Of a DNA stretch of 64,000 nucleotides, positions 36,212-45,839 are shown in pieces. Position numbers and translations under genes: made by a program. The notes under the pieces were generated by a model. The model made no database searches, had not been told where the DNA came from, and saw only the letters and a program-made list of their open reading frames with translations. Source of the DNA: a virus; IMG/VR virus record IMGVR_UViG_3300029953_000012, positions 36,201-100,200 of that record; one strand, written 5' to 3'. Position 1 is the first letter of the stretch, and each line of letters begins with the position of its first letter.

Positions 36212-38713
36212 TTAAGCTGACCAAATAAAATCAAAATAAATCTGCATACCATTCTGGGAACTTAATCCCGGAAATGCTCCGCCCCGAATTGGAGAATAAG
36301 TGTTACCCCCGACTCCTGTAAAATTATTATTTCCCGAGGCGTAATTTGGGAGAAGTCTATAGCCGCCAGTAAAATTATTTCCTGTATAATATTCTAAGTG
36401 ATGAATCTTTCCAGAAGGCGCACACAAATTAGTTGGTACGAAACCCGATGTTGCATTTGCTGCCGCAACAATACTCGCTATTCCTGTCACTGTTGAGGCT
36501 GTTATCTGATGAGAAGAATTCACGGTAATAGACACGCTTCCAATCGTATAAGTACCCGCGCCCGCCGAAGAAAGAATAGATGTTCCAACAGAACCCGTTA
36601 CATTACCTACTAACTGAAAACCACTTTGACTAATATAATTATTTGTATCAGAATAAACGTAACCAGTGTAAAAAGTCGGATACCAATATTGAAGTCCTGT
36701 TATAGCCAAACCTATTTTGGAACCCGGATAAGGCCAGCAAAGTAATCCGGTTTCACCCGTTGGGTTCGGTAATGTTCTTATTCCTTGGTCGCCTGAAAAA
36801 CCACTCCATACTGGATTATCAAGAAGACAACAATCATAAGGTAAACCAGTAAATCCAGAATAAGGAGTTATAATTCCGTAAACTGCTCCATATCCATATG
36901 TCCCCGTACTATAACTTCCAGTTAGATTAGACGGGATATTTACCCCGCTGAATATAATTCCCGATTGTGCTAAATTACCGTCTCCCGGAGCGGCTGGGTC
37001 TATATAGCCCGTCCAAGGATAGTTAGTATATAATCCAGTAGTATTACCGGCGTTGTAACCACCCATAAATCCAGTTACATTCAATAGTCTTTGAATAGGA
37101 CTTCCAGATGCACCGCTTACGCCCTGTCCGGTTATACTAAATACGGCTTGATAAACTCCAGTACCACGATTTGTTAAATAAATTTCTGGGATAATACGAT
37201 AATGTGGCATATTAGCTGCTCTTCCAGAGGTATCAAAAAACAAATATTCCATATAAGGATAATTTGGAATTGTTTGTAAAGAACCTATATTAGTTAATCC
37301 GTTTATATTAGCTAAAACCAACGAACCATAACGAGCATTCCATCCTAATGCTTGGATTGGAGATATTCTGGATGATTTTGTGGCCTTTTGAATTCTTCCC
37401 CCCGTAATTGTAGGAGGAATTCTGCGAAGTGCAGTAGAAAATACGGCTGGTTGTCCATAATTAGGAATAGTACTACTAAATAAACTACCACCGGGAGATG
37501 CGTAATCTATAGTCTGTCCAGTTGCATTAACGAAACTTTGACTATTATATTGAAATGTACTACTTATAACTAAACCCGTATATCCAGAAATATTTGGTAA
37601 ATTAGATAAATGTAAATTTTCGTTTGTGGCGGTTAAAACAGGAGGGTTTACATAACTTAACTGAACTGACGAATTAGGTACTGAATCTCCCGAATAATAA
37701 AAAGTATTTTCATCTGCTGGTGCTCCCGGATTAGAGACGTTGGTAATTGCCGCACTTGGATTTGTGGCTCCGGTATAGGATGTATATTCTGAATAATTAG
37801 CGCATAGACCATAAGAATTATAACCATCGTATTCCGCCGAATTACCAAAATGTCCTATACTATCATATTTAGATACCGCATATTGAGAAATGTCAGGTGA
37901 TAAATAGAAGTATAAATTATAAGCATTTACCAAATTTGGTTCAAGCATTGCTCCATGGTCAGTGACAACACAGCCGCCATAATTATCAACACACTGAATA
38001 CCGGGAAATAATTGCCTATAAATTCCACTCAGGTTAGCCCAACCACTTACTAATGTTGTATCGACTCCTCCAACAATGGCGTTTCCTGTATTAAAGTAGC
38101 CATTACCACTTACGCCAGTTGGAAAATAAACATAAGGTTGAGCGTAATCATTAAAATTCAAAGAAAGCATGTAATAAATCGTCGCATTATATCCAGAAGC
38201 AATAAACACAGATTGATTTACGCAACTAAATGGATAACATCCTGTTGGGTCAGAACCACTCGAAGGGGAAACCATAAATGAGTCGATTTCTAATCCAGTT
38301 CCTCCAATTGCACCAGTTCCTGATGGGAGATTCCATGCCCTAAAAAGATTAACTCCACTTGGAGTAAACTGAGTTCCACAAGCCGAACTTCCAATTAATC
38401 CAGAAGCATAAAATGGCCATCCCATATAACTTCCTGTCTGATAATTCCCATCCTGTGTCTGGAAGGTATTTATTGGCGTTGCTCCGCTATAAAATCCAGT
38501 ATAACTTTGAAGACCATTGGTTTGTTCTGTAAATTGACCGCTACCAATAGATAAAAACATAAAACATCTAGCGAATGGATAAGTAAAAGGGTAAAGAACT
38601 CCCGTGTTGGTAATGTCGTTATCAAACCAATCGGTTGTTTCCATTAGTGTTTTACCACTAAAGATTTCGACTTTATACCGACCCTTCATACTGCATTTTA
38701 TATTGCTTTTCAT
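36212..38713 (-). CDS. SG-rich virion surface protein, copy 1 of a tandem pair
   Basis: 833 residues; N-terminus MKSNIKCSMKGRYKVEIFSG, then 'DNDITNTGVLYPFTYPFARCFMFLSIGSG', the module shared with the next gene. The rest is long beta sequence with many SG, TG and YSG turns and extended low-complexity loops. It lies between portal and protease genes, an unusual place for a fibre, which suggests a head-attached or capsid-vertex protein. The ribosome site (AAAAGGAAT) is good and a late-type box lies 33 bases upstream. Confidence 0.6.
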   Translation of the reverse strand: MKSNIKCSMKGRYKVEIFSGKTLMETTDWFDNDITNTGVLYPFTYPFARCFMFLSIGSGQFTEQTNGLQSYTGFYSGATPINTFQTQDGNYQTGSYMGWPFYASGLIGSSACGTQFTPSGVNLFRAWNLPSGTGAIGGTGLEIDSFMVSPSSGSDPTGCYPFSCVNQSVFIASGYNATIYYMLSLNFNDYAQPYVYFPTGVSGNGYFNTGNAIVGGVDTTLVSGWANLSGIYRQLFPGIQCVDNYGGCVVTDHGAMLEPNLVNAYNLYFYLSPDISQYAVSKYDSIGHFGNSAEYDGYNSYGLCANYSEYTSYTGATNPSAAITNVSNPGAPADENTFYYSGDSVPNSSVQLSYVNPPVLTATNENLHLSNLPNISGYTGLVISSTFQYNSQSFVNATGQTIDYASPGGSLFSSTIPNYGQPAVFSTALRRIPPTITGGRIQKATKSSRISPIQALGWNARYGSLVLANINGLTNIGSLQTIPNYPYMEYLFFDTSGRAANMPHYRIIPEIYLTNRGTGVYQAVFSITGQGVSGASGSPIQRLLNVTGFMGGYNAGNTTGLYTNYPWTGYIDPAAPGDGNLAQSGIIFSGVNIPSNLTGSYSTGTYGYGAVYGIITPYSGFTGLPYDCCLLDNPVWSGFSGDQGIRTLPNPTGETGLLCWPYPGSKIGLAITGLQYWYPTFYTGYVYSDTNNYISQSGFQLVGNVTGSVGTSILSSAGAGTYTIGSVSITVNSSHQITASTVTGIASIVAAANATSGFVPTNLCAPSGKIHHLEYYTGNNFTGGYRLLPNYASGNNNFTGVGGNTYSPIRGGAFPGLSSQNGMQIYFDFIWSA

Positions 38714-38746
38714 TAAAATTCCTTTTACCTAGTTTATTATATGATA

Positions 38747-38754
38747 TAATACAC
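38747..38754 (-). promoter_or_regulatory. Late-promoter-like box (GTGTATTA variant)
   Basis: AAGTGTATTAT on the minus strand, 33 bases before the start at 38713. It lies directly past the stop of the upstream gene. Confidence 0.35.
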
Positions 38755-38756
38755 TT

Positions 38757-39497
38757 TTATGGACCGACACTATATCCCACCAATGAAAAGGAAAGGTTTC
38801 CGCTGTCATTACCGGAAAATGGAATTACATAAAGGCCGGTACCTATAGAATATCCCAAAAAAGAAAAAACTATTTGGCCAGAATCTTGGTTTAATGGCCA
38901 AAACCTTCCGCTTACCTCGTTATTAAAAGAAATACTTTCAATATCGTAATGATTAATATTTCCACTAAATTGGGTATTAAAATACATCGGGTCGGCATTG
39001 GAAGAAATATCTCCCGAAAATCCAACCAAACAAAAGATAATATCAAAAGATTCTCCAGTTAATTTTCCACTAAATAAATTATATTCTGAAATGCTGTCAT
39101 AATGAACGCCGGTTTGCAATCCAGAAAATGAAGTATAATTAATTATATTATCTTTTAATTGTGGGTAAATTGTTCCATAGAATTTATCTCCAAAAAAGAC
39201 ACTATCACTATTAGCACCAAAATTTCCAGAAAAAGCTGTGGATACAGTCGTATAATGTAACCCCTCAACAACTGCTCCATATGAATCAGCCCAAATATAA
39301 AACCCAAATCTACTATGAGAATTTAATAAGGCGTCAAGAATTATTGTTCCACCATAGGGATAATACCAATTAAAATCCGCTATAGTACCAGAAGCTCCGT
39401 TTCCCGCATTTAAAATAGAAGAGTTTAAGGAGGTTGGAATTATTCCGGTATTAGGCTGTTGGAAAAAGGAAAAAAGGCTAAAAGCGCCGAAGGACAT
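38757..39497 (-). CDS. FSG-repeat virion protein
   Basis: 246 residues made of short beta repeats with an F-S-G turn every ~30 residues (TAFSGNFG, TSFSGLQTG, LFSGKLTG, GFSGDIS, QFSGNI, FSGNDSG). Start MSFGAFSLFSFF is hydrophobic, but the lack of a charged n-region makes export doubtful. It sits beside the portal gene and the tandem SG-rich proteins, so it is probably a structural partner of those. No family recognised. Confidence 0.5.
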   Translation of the reverse strand: MSFGAFSLFSFFQQPNTGIIPTSLNSSILNAGNGASGTIADFNWYYPYGGTIILDALLNSHSRFGFYIWADSYGAVVEGLHYTTVSTAFSGNFGANSDSVFFGDKFYGTIYPQLKDNIINYTSFSGLQTGVHYDSISEYNLFSGKLTGESFDIIFCLVGFSGDISSNADPMYFNTQFSGNINHYDIESISFNNEVSGRFWPLNQDSGQIVFSFLGYSIGTGLYVIPFSGNDSGNLSFSLVGYSVGP

Positions 39498-39509
39498 AGT
39501 TACGCCTCC

Positions 39510-41639
39510 TTATTTCTTACTCGCAAGAAGAAGTGCGGCCATATAATTTTCGACTTGATGAATAGACCCAATACTTAATACTTCTTTAACGCGTTCTGGA
39601 TTTTTATCAACGGGGCTTTCGCAATATTCTTTAACTACGCTAGACCAATTATTACTTTCTTCGTTCGCGACAATCACCGTCAAGATTTCGTTGGCTACAC
39701 TTTCTTGAAGTTCATTTAATTTTTTGACTTTATATTTCTTTTTAAGAAACGAACAAATATCTTTTTCGGCGGCTTGGGCTAAGAGCATGTTTTCAGCAAG
39801 TTTTTTAACACTAAATTGTATTGTTTCACTTGCTTTTGACCCCATTGGAGTTATTTTTTTTGAAGTTTGAGGCCCAGTGGAACCCTGTGGCCTACCTGCT
39901 GATGGCACATTACCTTTTGGACCACTATCGTCATCTCCACCTTGTTGTGGGGGTGGTATAAGTGGAATATAAAGTTGATTTGCTCGATTTTCTTTATAGA
40001 CTTCTTGGGCGGGTACCATTTGGTCTACCTCTGGAAGTCTATTGTCATCGATGGCCGTAATCGCCTGTTCTGGTGTCAAAATCCCCATTGAAGCCAATTG
40101 AGTATAAATTTTCGCATAAGAAACGTCATCTCGGAATTGGTCATCGTCATAATATGGAGTAGGATAACTCTTGAAATTCAACGACTTAGCAATACGTTTA
40201 ACTTCTGGAATTAAGAAATTTTCAAGGAATGCCTTTTTAGCCTGTTCCAACCTCTTAACAAACACTTCTACCTTCTTTTGCTGATTAGCAAATTTTTCTC
40301 CACCCAAGAATATGTTATTTAAGCCAATGTTAATATCCTTATCAATAATTTCATACTTCTTGGGGTCAAGTAATTCCGCAATGTTAGGAATAATGAACTT
40401 GGCCTCGGTCGTATAGTCGGCTACCAAAACTCTTCCAACTGATTGATTAGAAAATATTTTTTTAAGAGCTTCTTGATTTTTTTGATTAATACCACCCTTG
40501 TCTGGGTCAGTACCGCAAGTTACTAACAGAACAATTTGTTGCATTGTCCTAGTAATAGCCATATCAATACGGCGCATTTCTATTTTGGCGTTAATATCCT
40601 CCAGAACTGGAAAACCCATAGGAACGGCGAATGGTTCATAGTCTTGTTTCTTGTAGAAAACTATTTTAACCTTCTTGGTGTCTAATGGAATATAAACACT
40701 ACGCACACCAGCCCTGATTTGGTCTTGAGTGAATTTAGGAAGTGAATTATAAACCTCAATGTCTTCTTCGGTCTGAAGATTTCTTAAGCGCGAGACTTCA
40801 TATTCAGTCAAAACCTTATAGTAAATACCATACGAAAAATTAGCAGTACCCAACATATTTATGTCGGCGGGGTTTAGAATAATATATCGAGCGGGCATTT
40901 TCATCGGCTCAACCTCTAATTTAATGTCTCCTTCCTCAAGTAGCGGGTTATTATCTCCACTTTTATTCTTGGGATAACCAGTTGGATATCCCATGTGATT
41001 GTCGGGGGCTTCCATCGGAGCTTTCATCGGTTGGTTCTGGTCTAGCACTGGGTCTCCTACACTCGTCTTTTTGGTAGATGCTAGACTTTGAACAATTTTT
41101 TTAACGTCTCCGGGTTTGACATCAGCATCAAAACGATAGATAAAAACATTACCACTTCTGTAATATTCGCGATAAAAGCAGTCTTGAAGTTGCCAAATAC
41201 CAATTTTGTTAAAAAGAGCTTCAAAGAACGCTCTTGATTGTTTGTTTCCGCCTGTCCATAAGATATCATCGATACTAAACTCACCCATTAAATCTATTAT
41301 GTTTCGGAATAAGCTGAAATTCCAGTAACATTTTTGGCAAAGAATCACGGCATCGCGAATGTCAACAGCACTATTCCCATATATTGCGCTAGAATTCCTG
41401 TACGGGGTTAAACCATTTTCAATATTAGTAAATCTATTGGTTCTCTCTACAGAACCCGCAATGTCACGACGTACTGTTGTATTATTTGTCACCCCTTCCC
41501 AATCCGACGCGGTAGAAACCATCTCTGGTAGTGCGGATTTACTTTTTACGGGTTTGGCGACTTTTTTCGACTCCAATGAGGAAGGAGGTCCAACCGTCGC
41601 CCCAAGTTGATGAAGTTCCTTTAATTTTTTCTTTGCCAT
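39510..41639 (-). CDS. Portal protein
   Basis: 709 residues. The pattern fits a phage portal: 'IRDAVILCQKCYWNFSLFRNIIDLMGEFSI' (N-terminal clip region), 'FYREYYRSGNVFIYRFD' strand, 'PARYIILNPADINMLG', a long stem helix 'ALKKIFSNQSVGRVLVADY' to 'FVKRLEQAKKAFLENFLIPEVKRIAKSLNF', and 'DDVSYAKIYTQLASMGILTPEQAITAI', the usual helix-turn that precedes the crown. An acidic Pro/Gly-rich spacer (PQQGGDDDSGPKGN) and a C-terminal helical extension follow. It forms the ring at the DNA-entry vertex. A late-type box lies 17 bases upstream. Confidence 0.88.
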   Translation of the reverse strand: MAKKKLKELHQLGATVGPPSSLESKKVAKPVKSKSALPEMVSTASDWEGVTNNTTVRRDIAGSVERTNRFTNIENGLTPYRNSSAIYGNSAVDIRDAVILCQKCYWNFSLFRNIIDLMGEFSIDDILWTGGNKQSRAFFEALFNKIGIWQLQDCFYREYYRSGNVFIYRFDADVKPGDVKKIVQSLASTKKTSVGDPVLDQNQPMKAPMEAPDNHMGYPTGYPKNKSGDNNPLLEEGDIKLEVEPMKMPARYIILNPADINMLGTANFSYGIYYKVLTEYEVSRLRNLQTEEDIEVYNSLPKFTQDQIRAGVRSVYIPLDTKKVKIVFYKKQDYEPFAVPMGFPVLEDINAKIEMRRIDMAITRTMQQIVLLVTCGTDPDKGGINQKNQEALKKIFSNQSVGRVLVADYTTEAKFIIPNIAELLDPKKYEIIDKDINIGLNNIFLGGEKFANQQKKVEVFVKRLEQAKKAFLENFLIPEVKRIAKSLNFKSYPTPYYDDDQFRDDVSYAKIYTQLASMGILTPEQAITAIDDNRLPEVDQMVPAQEVYKENRANQLYIPLIPPPQQGGDDDSGPKGNVPSAGRPQGSTGPQTSKKITPMGSKASETIQFSVKKLAENMLLAQAAEKDICSFLKKKYKVKKLNELQESVANEILTVIVANEESNNWSSVVKEYCESPVDKNPERVKEVLSIGSIHQVENYMAALLLASKK

Positions 41640-41656
41640 ATTCTTATAATAGCGAT

Positions 41657-41664
41657 AATTACAC
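41657..41664 (-). promoter_or_regulatory. Late-promoter-like box
   Basis: TAGTGTAATTAT on the minus strand, 17 bases before the portal start. Confidence 0.5.
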
Positions 41665-41683
41665 TAAATAAATGATATTAATT

Positions 41684-43936
41684 TTATTGATATGGATTAG
41701 CATATGTACCGTAAAATGCCGAATATCCAGTCTCATCAGGGAATCTTATTATCGAATAGACATTGGCTGTTCCAGAATTTGGAAAGGAATACGCGTTAGA
41801 TGGCCATTTTATTTGTTTTAAAACTCCCGTTACCGTAACAGAACTTAAATTAAAAAGCTGTGATGAAGTTCCATTATTCTGTGGTACGTTTATATTTCGC
41901 ACCTTTATTATTAATGATTGTCCAGTGGCGAAATTGTCGCCCGAAATAGTTATGGAAACTGGGTTAACTCCAGCCGCTGCACCAGATGACCCACTTGATA
42001 TCTGTAGTGAGTACATGTCGTAATTCGCGGGGTCCAATAAAACTCCACTACTAGCAGAACCAATACCGTTCCCATATACCAAACTAAAGAAATTTTCAGG
42101 TCTCAAAGTCGTTGGCACACCCGCCGCTCCTTGAGGGCCAGTAGCTCCACCCGACGCTAAAATTTGCCATGGTACACTCGGAGGCGCGATACCACTTATA
42201 TTAGATACGCCGGTATTAATATAACTTGAACCTGACTGTACAACTATTGAATTAGGAATATACACATTCGGTAGTCCAGAATAAGTTCCCGAAAAATGAT
42301 TGGATATCGAACCCGCTGCTCCAGTTGCCCCCGTTGGCCCTACAGGACCAGTTGCGCCGATGGTACCGGATTGACAAAGCATCTGCCAAGGAACATTAGG
42401 GGGGTAAATTCCGCTAATAGTAGTTCCTGTATTGATAAAGGATGACCCCGAAGAGAATACTATATTATCATTGTAGTATGTGGTACCAGAAGCAAAGTTT
42501 CCTTGAAAATTATTACTTAATGTGCCAACTGCGCCAGAAGCTCCTGATGGTCCTCCCGCTGGTAATGGAATCCAAGGCTGAGTTATTCCATTCGCTAATT
42601 GGAACTGAATATAAATATTATTACCGACGCCAGAATATGTATATCCAACGACATCCGCACCATTTTCTCCTGTTGCTCCAACTGGTCCTATATTACCAGT
42701 TGGACCTATATTTCCACTTGGTCCAATTGGTCCTTGAATTCCCGCAGGACCAGCTTGCGAAGAGAAAATAGCATTACCAACCACAACAGCAAACCCAGTA
42801 GATGTTGATGAACTCAAAATCATTGAATCTGTCGTCGTATCTTGACCTAATGTATAAAGTACAAACCCATATTGATACTGACTCTGTGCCGCGAAGCTAG
42901 TGGTAAAAGAAATCTGTGTCCTATAAGGATTATTGACTAAGTTATAGTAAACCACGCTATTAGTCGTTTCTACAAATAAACTTGGGGTAGTATTAGAGTT
43001 ATAAAATCCAGTTGCGGTACCGCTCGGAAAAAAGACTGGCCTCCAGTAACCTGTGTTATAAGCGTCTTCGTAATAGTTAATTTTATTTCCGGCTTGGAAC
43101 GGAAGGGACTGTCCAGAGAAAAACCCAGACATAATAGTAATATCTCCAGATGTCAATGTGTGAGTATTTAATCCACTAGAATTTAAGGTATAACTCATCC
43201 CGCGCATCAGAGTAATATCTGGGAAACTATTACCACTAAAATAAGGATTGATAATTACTTGACTTGGAAAACCAGAGTCGGGAGGATTAGCGCCAGAAGT
43301 ATAAGATGTACCCGATTGTTGGAAATTAAGAGTAACACCTCCGGGCATACCCTGTGGTCCAGCTATTAAAGAAATCGGCGCACCCAACCCCTGATAGTTA
43401 CTAAATTGAGGAAGAATATAATTACCACTTTGGAAAAACCCAGTAACTGAAGTACCAGTAGCTCCACTTAGTCCTTGAAAATTAAAACCAGTTGATGTAT
43501 TATTAGATAGGTAAAAAGAAAGTATATGACTGGTAGTGTTATAAGTAATTCCAGTAACACTTATGCCTGTCGCACCTGTCGGCCCCTGCACCCCAGACAA
43601 ACCCTGTAATCCACTTGGCCCCTGAATAAAAACATAGTCACCATTAAAAGAAAAAACATATCCACCAACGTCTATATATGCCCCGCTTCCAGAAGTATAA
43701 GCATTAAAACTCGTATTGCCAAAATTTATTCCAGAACCAGAAGCCAAACTTAGTTCATTAGCGAATATTTGAGCATAAGGATATAACGATGACCCAATAT
43801 TGTAAACCCCTGAACCAGAAGGAATTAGATTACCAGAGATATTTTGAAATGGAAATAGTGCAAGAATCCCAGACACGAAACCAGATAATTCTGATTGGTT
43901 TAATTGCTTTAGCCTAATTGACGAGTCATATGCCAT
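41684..43936 (-). CDS. Collagen-like virion fibre
   Basis: 750 residues. Starts with the module MAYDSSIRLKQLNQSELSGF shared with the fibre at 27585-28757. Short collagen-like Gly-x-y runs (GLQGLSGVQGPTGATG, GPIGPSGNIGPTGNIGPVG, GPVGPTGATGAAG) alternate with beta domains that carry YTSG/SYTSG turns. This is a trimeric fibre with hinge or stalk segments. It lies between terminase and portal genes, a place where head fibres or tail fibres may be inserted. Start has a strong ribosome site (AAGGGA) and a late-type box. Confidence 0.75.
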   Translation of the reverse strand: MAYDSSIRLKQLNQSELSGFVSGILALFPFQNISGNLIPSGSGVYNIGSSLYPYAQIFANELSLASGSGINFGNTSFNAYTSGSGAYIDVGGYVFSFNGDYVFIQGPSGLQGLSGVQGPTGATGISVTGITYNTTSHILSFYLSNNTSTGFNFQGLSGATGTSVTGFFQSGNYILPQFSNYQGLGAPISLIAGPQGMPGGVTLNFQQSGTSYTSGANPPDSGFPSQVIINPYFSGNSFPDITLMRGMSYTLNSSGLNTHTLTSGDITIMSGFFSGQSLPFQAGNKINYYEDAYNTGYWRPVFFPSGTATGFYNSNTTPSLFVETTNSVVYYNLVNNPYRTQISFTTSFAAQSQYQYGFVLYTLGQDTTTDSMILSSSTSTGFAVVVGNAIFSSQAGPAGIQGPIGPSGNIGPTGNIGPVGATGENGADVVGYTYSGVGNNIYIQFQLANGITQPWIPLPAGGPSGASGAVGTLSNNFQGNFASGTTYYNDNIVFSSGSSFINTGTTISGIYPPNVPWQMLCQSGTIGATGPVGPTGATGAAGSISNHFSGTYSGLPNVYIPNSIVVQSGSSYINTGVSNISGIAPPSVPWQILASGGATGPQGAAGVPTTLRPENFFSLVYGNGIGSASSGVLLDPANYDMYSLQISSGSSGAAAGVNPVSITISGDNFATGQSLIIKVRNINVPQNNGTSSQLFNLSSVTVTGVLKQIKWPSNAYSFPNSGTANVYSIIRFPDETGYSAFYGTYANPYQ

Positions 43937-43939
43937 AAT
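43881..43939. repeat. 59-bp DNA repeat, copy 2 (fibre N-terminal module)
   Basis: Matches 28702-28760 at about 50 of 59 bases in the same orientation. Confidence 0.75.
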
Positions 43940-43948
43940 CCCTTAAGG

Positions 43949-43956
43949 TATTACAC
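43949..43956 (-). promoter_or_regulatory. Late-promoter-like box
   Basis: TAGTGTAATA on the minus strand, 12 bases before the start at 43936. Its TAG is also the stop codon of the terminase gene. Confidence 0.5.
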
Positions 43957-45839
43957 TATAATAAAGTTGGTTCGAATGTGTTATTTTCTTCTGGCATATT
44001 TTGTAGGTCATAAAATTGTTTGAGTGCCCAACAACCCAACATTAATGTTGTGTATGAGTCCTTTCTCATTCTACTTGATGTGTTATTTCTCTTCATAACT
44101 TGTGGAAGGTCAAAACTTTGTGTTCCTTTGGCGGTAGTCTTTACTTCAATAGAAGCACATTGATATTTCTGCTGCTTAAGAAGAAACTCTTGGTCATCAA
44201 TCATTTGTATAAGACCACCACTCTTTCTTTCTGAGTCGGTGGCCTTCTTTTCAATTTCTTCAACACCAGTAAGAGACAAATCTATCTCAGAAGCAATTGC
44301 CTTATCGAACGCCGAGACATCTGATTTTATACCAGCGCCAAACCAAATCTTCTTATAGTCAATACATCCTTGTAAATATTCATTGCCCTTTCGAATGAAA
44401 TCAGTAGTAAAATATTGTGTAAAAACAATCTTATGAATTGTGCGGTTGTAATCTCTACGGGCATTTTTTAGTTCTTTCTCAAGTTCTACTCCATCTTTTT
44501 CTGGATAAAATTCGAAAATCTTAAGTTCGATTCCTGCCTTCTTAAATAATTCGTGTTCATTACATGATTCAATAAATTGATATCCGGCATAATCGATACA
44601 AATCATATGAATATCAAAAGAAGTATACAAATAAAAGAAATACTTGATATGGTCTTTCAAGTCTCTTCCGAATTTGGCATAATTATGGACCACGGTACCG
44701 CCCACCTTGCCTTCCTTGAATTTATCATTGTCCGCTTCTATGATTGTCATAGAGAAATTATCAGAAGTAGCAGAATTAGACCAGTTGGGGTCAATGGAAG
44801 CAATATACTTCTTTCCTTTTTCTCCTCTCAAAAGAAGCGTTGGAGTTTCTCCGTCTGGAATGGTGCATTCCATCATCTTTTTCATTGAATAGTAACTATC
44901 ACTTCCATCGATGAATTGCGCCCCATATTCGCGTTTGAAATTAGCCGAACTTGAATTTTCACTTTGAGCTAATTCGATAATAGACTTTTCCATTCTATCA
45001 GCAGGAACAGAATCCCAAGCCATTTGACTCACAAAATATTTAGCACCCTCTTCTGGCATATCAGGGCTATAAATCTCTTTTACAAACTCACTATACTTTT
45101 CATAAAGATATTCACAAGTATAACTGGCAGACGAAAGAGCTATAAACTTCGCGTTGTTTTTAAAATTCATTCTTTCTTCTTCCTTCAAAACACCCCTTCT
45201 TATTAATTCTGTTTCCTTGGCTCGAATAATTTGGCGTTCTTTAATATCTTGAGGAGCCACCAAGTACGGAATCAAAACCTTTTCGACCATGTCTTTATTC
45301 ATCAACAAGAATTCGTCAATGATAAGAATGTTGGCACGGAAACCACGAATCTTTTCGCCGTTAAGAGGAATGGCTGTAATTTCTCCACCGTTAACCAGCC
45401 AACTAAATTGGTCATTTCTTTTGCTTTTAACTCCCATGGCCTGAAATAATAATTGAGCATCAGGATTATCACATATCTTTTCTATATAATTAAAAATAAG
45501 ACGTGCTGTACGGAATGTCGGACCAGCTATAAGAATCATTGAACCGGGAAAGAAAATACACTGAAGCAGACAATACACGGCGGCAATATAGCTCTTACCA
45601 CAACCACGACCCCAAACACAAAGGGAGTAATTTGCGTCCATTAGACCTTTGATATTTATTATTTGGTCTGGATAAAGCTTGATACCAGCAATCATATCCG
45701 CCGTAAATCCAAGGTTATAAAAAAGGAATTTAGCCAAAGTAATTCTGGCAGTATTCTCATCCATTTCTCCATGGATGTTTAATATTTCTTTATTTATATC
45801 TGCTTTCTTTTTTCTGTATTTTTCGGGATAAAAAATCAT
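43956..45839 (-). CDS. terL: Terminase large subunit
   Basis: 627 residues. ATPase: Walker A GRGCGKS (77-83), Walker B ILIIDE (171-176, catalytic Glu176), coupling motif SSASY (236-240). C-terminal RNase H-like nuclease: first Asp in SID (348-350) with PNWSNSATSD, second in MICIDYAG (Asp416). It cuts and pumps phage DNA through the portal. The start overlaps the stop of the upstream nuclease gene (ATGA), so translation is coupled. Stop codon is TAG. It is the last gene of the tight operon that also encodes the sigma factor. Confidence 0.95.
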   Translation of the reverse strand: MIFYPEKYRKKKADINKEILNIHGEMDENTARITLAKFLFYNLGFTADMIAGIKLYPDQIINIKGLMDANYSLCVWGRGCGKSYIAAVYCLLQCIFFPGSMILIAGPTFRTARLIFNYIEKICDNPDAQLLFQAMGVKSKRNDQFSWLVNGGEITAIPLNGEKIRGFRANILIIDEFLLMNKDMVEKVLIPYLVAPQDIKERQIIRAKETELIRRGVLKEEERMNFKNNAKFIALSSASYTCEYLYEKYSEFVKEIYSPDMPEEGAKYFVSQMAWDSVPADRMEKSIIELAQSENSSSANFKREYGAQFIDGSDSYYSMKKMMECTIPDGETPTLLLRGEKGKKYIASIDPNWSNSATSDNFSMTIIEADNDKFKEGKVGGTVVHNYAKFGRDLKDHIKYFFYLYTSFDIHMICIDYAGYQFIESCNEHELFKKAGIELKIFEFYPEKDGVELEKELKNARRDYNRTIHKIVFTQYFTTDFIRKGNEYLQGCIDYKKIWFGAGIKSDVSAFDKAIASEIDLSLTGVEEIEKKATDSERKSGGLIQMIDDQEFLLKQQKYQCASIEVKTTAKGTQSFDLPQVMKRNNTSSRMRKDSYTTLMLGCWALKQFYDLQNMPEENNTFEPTLL

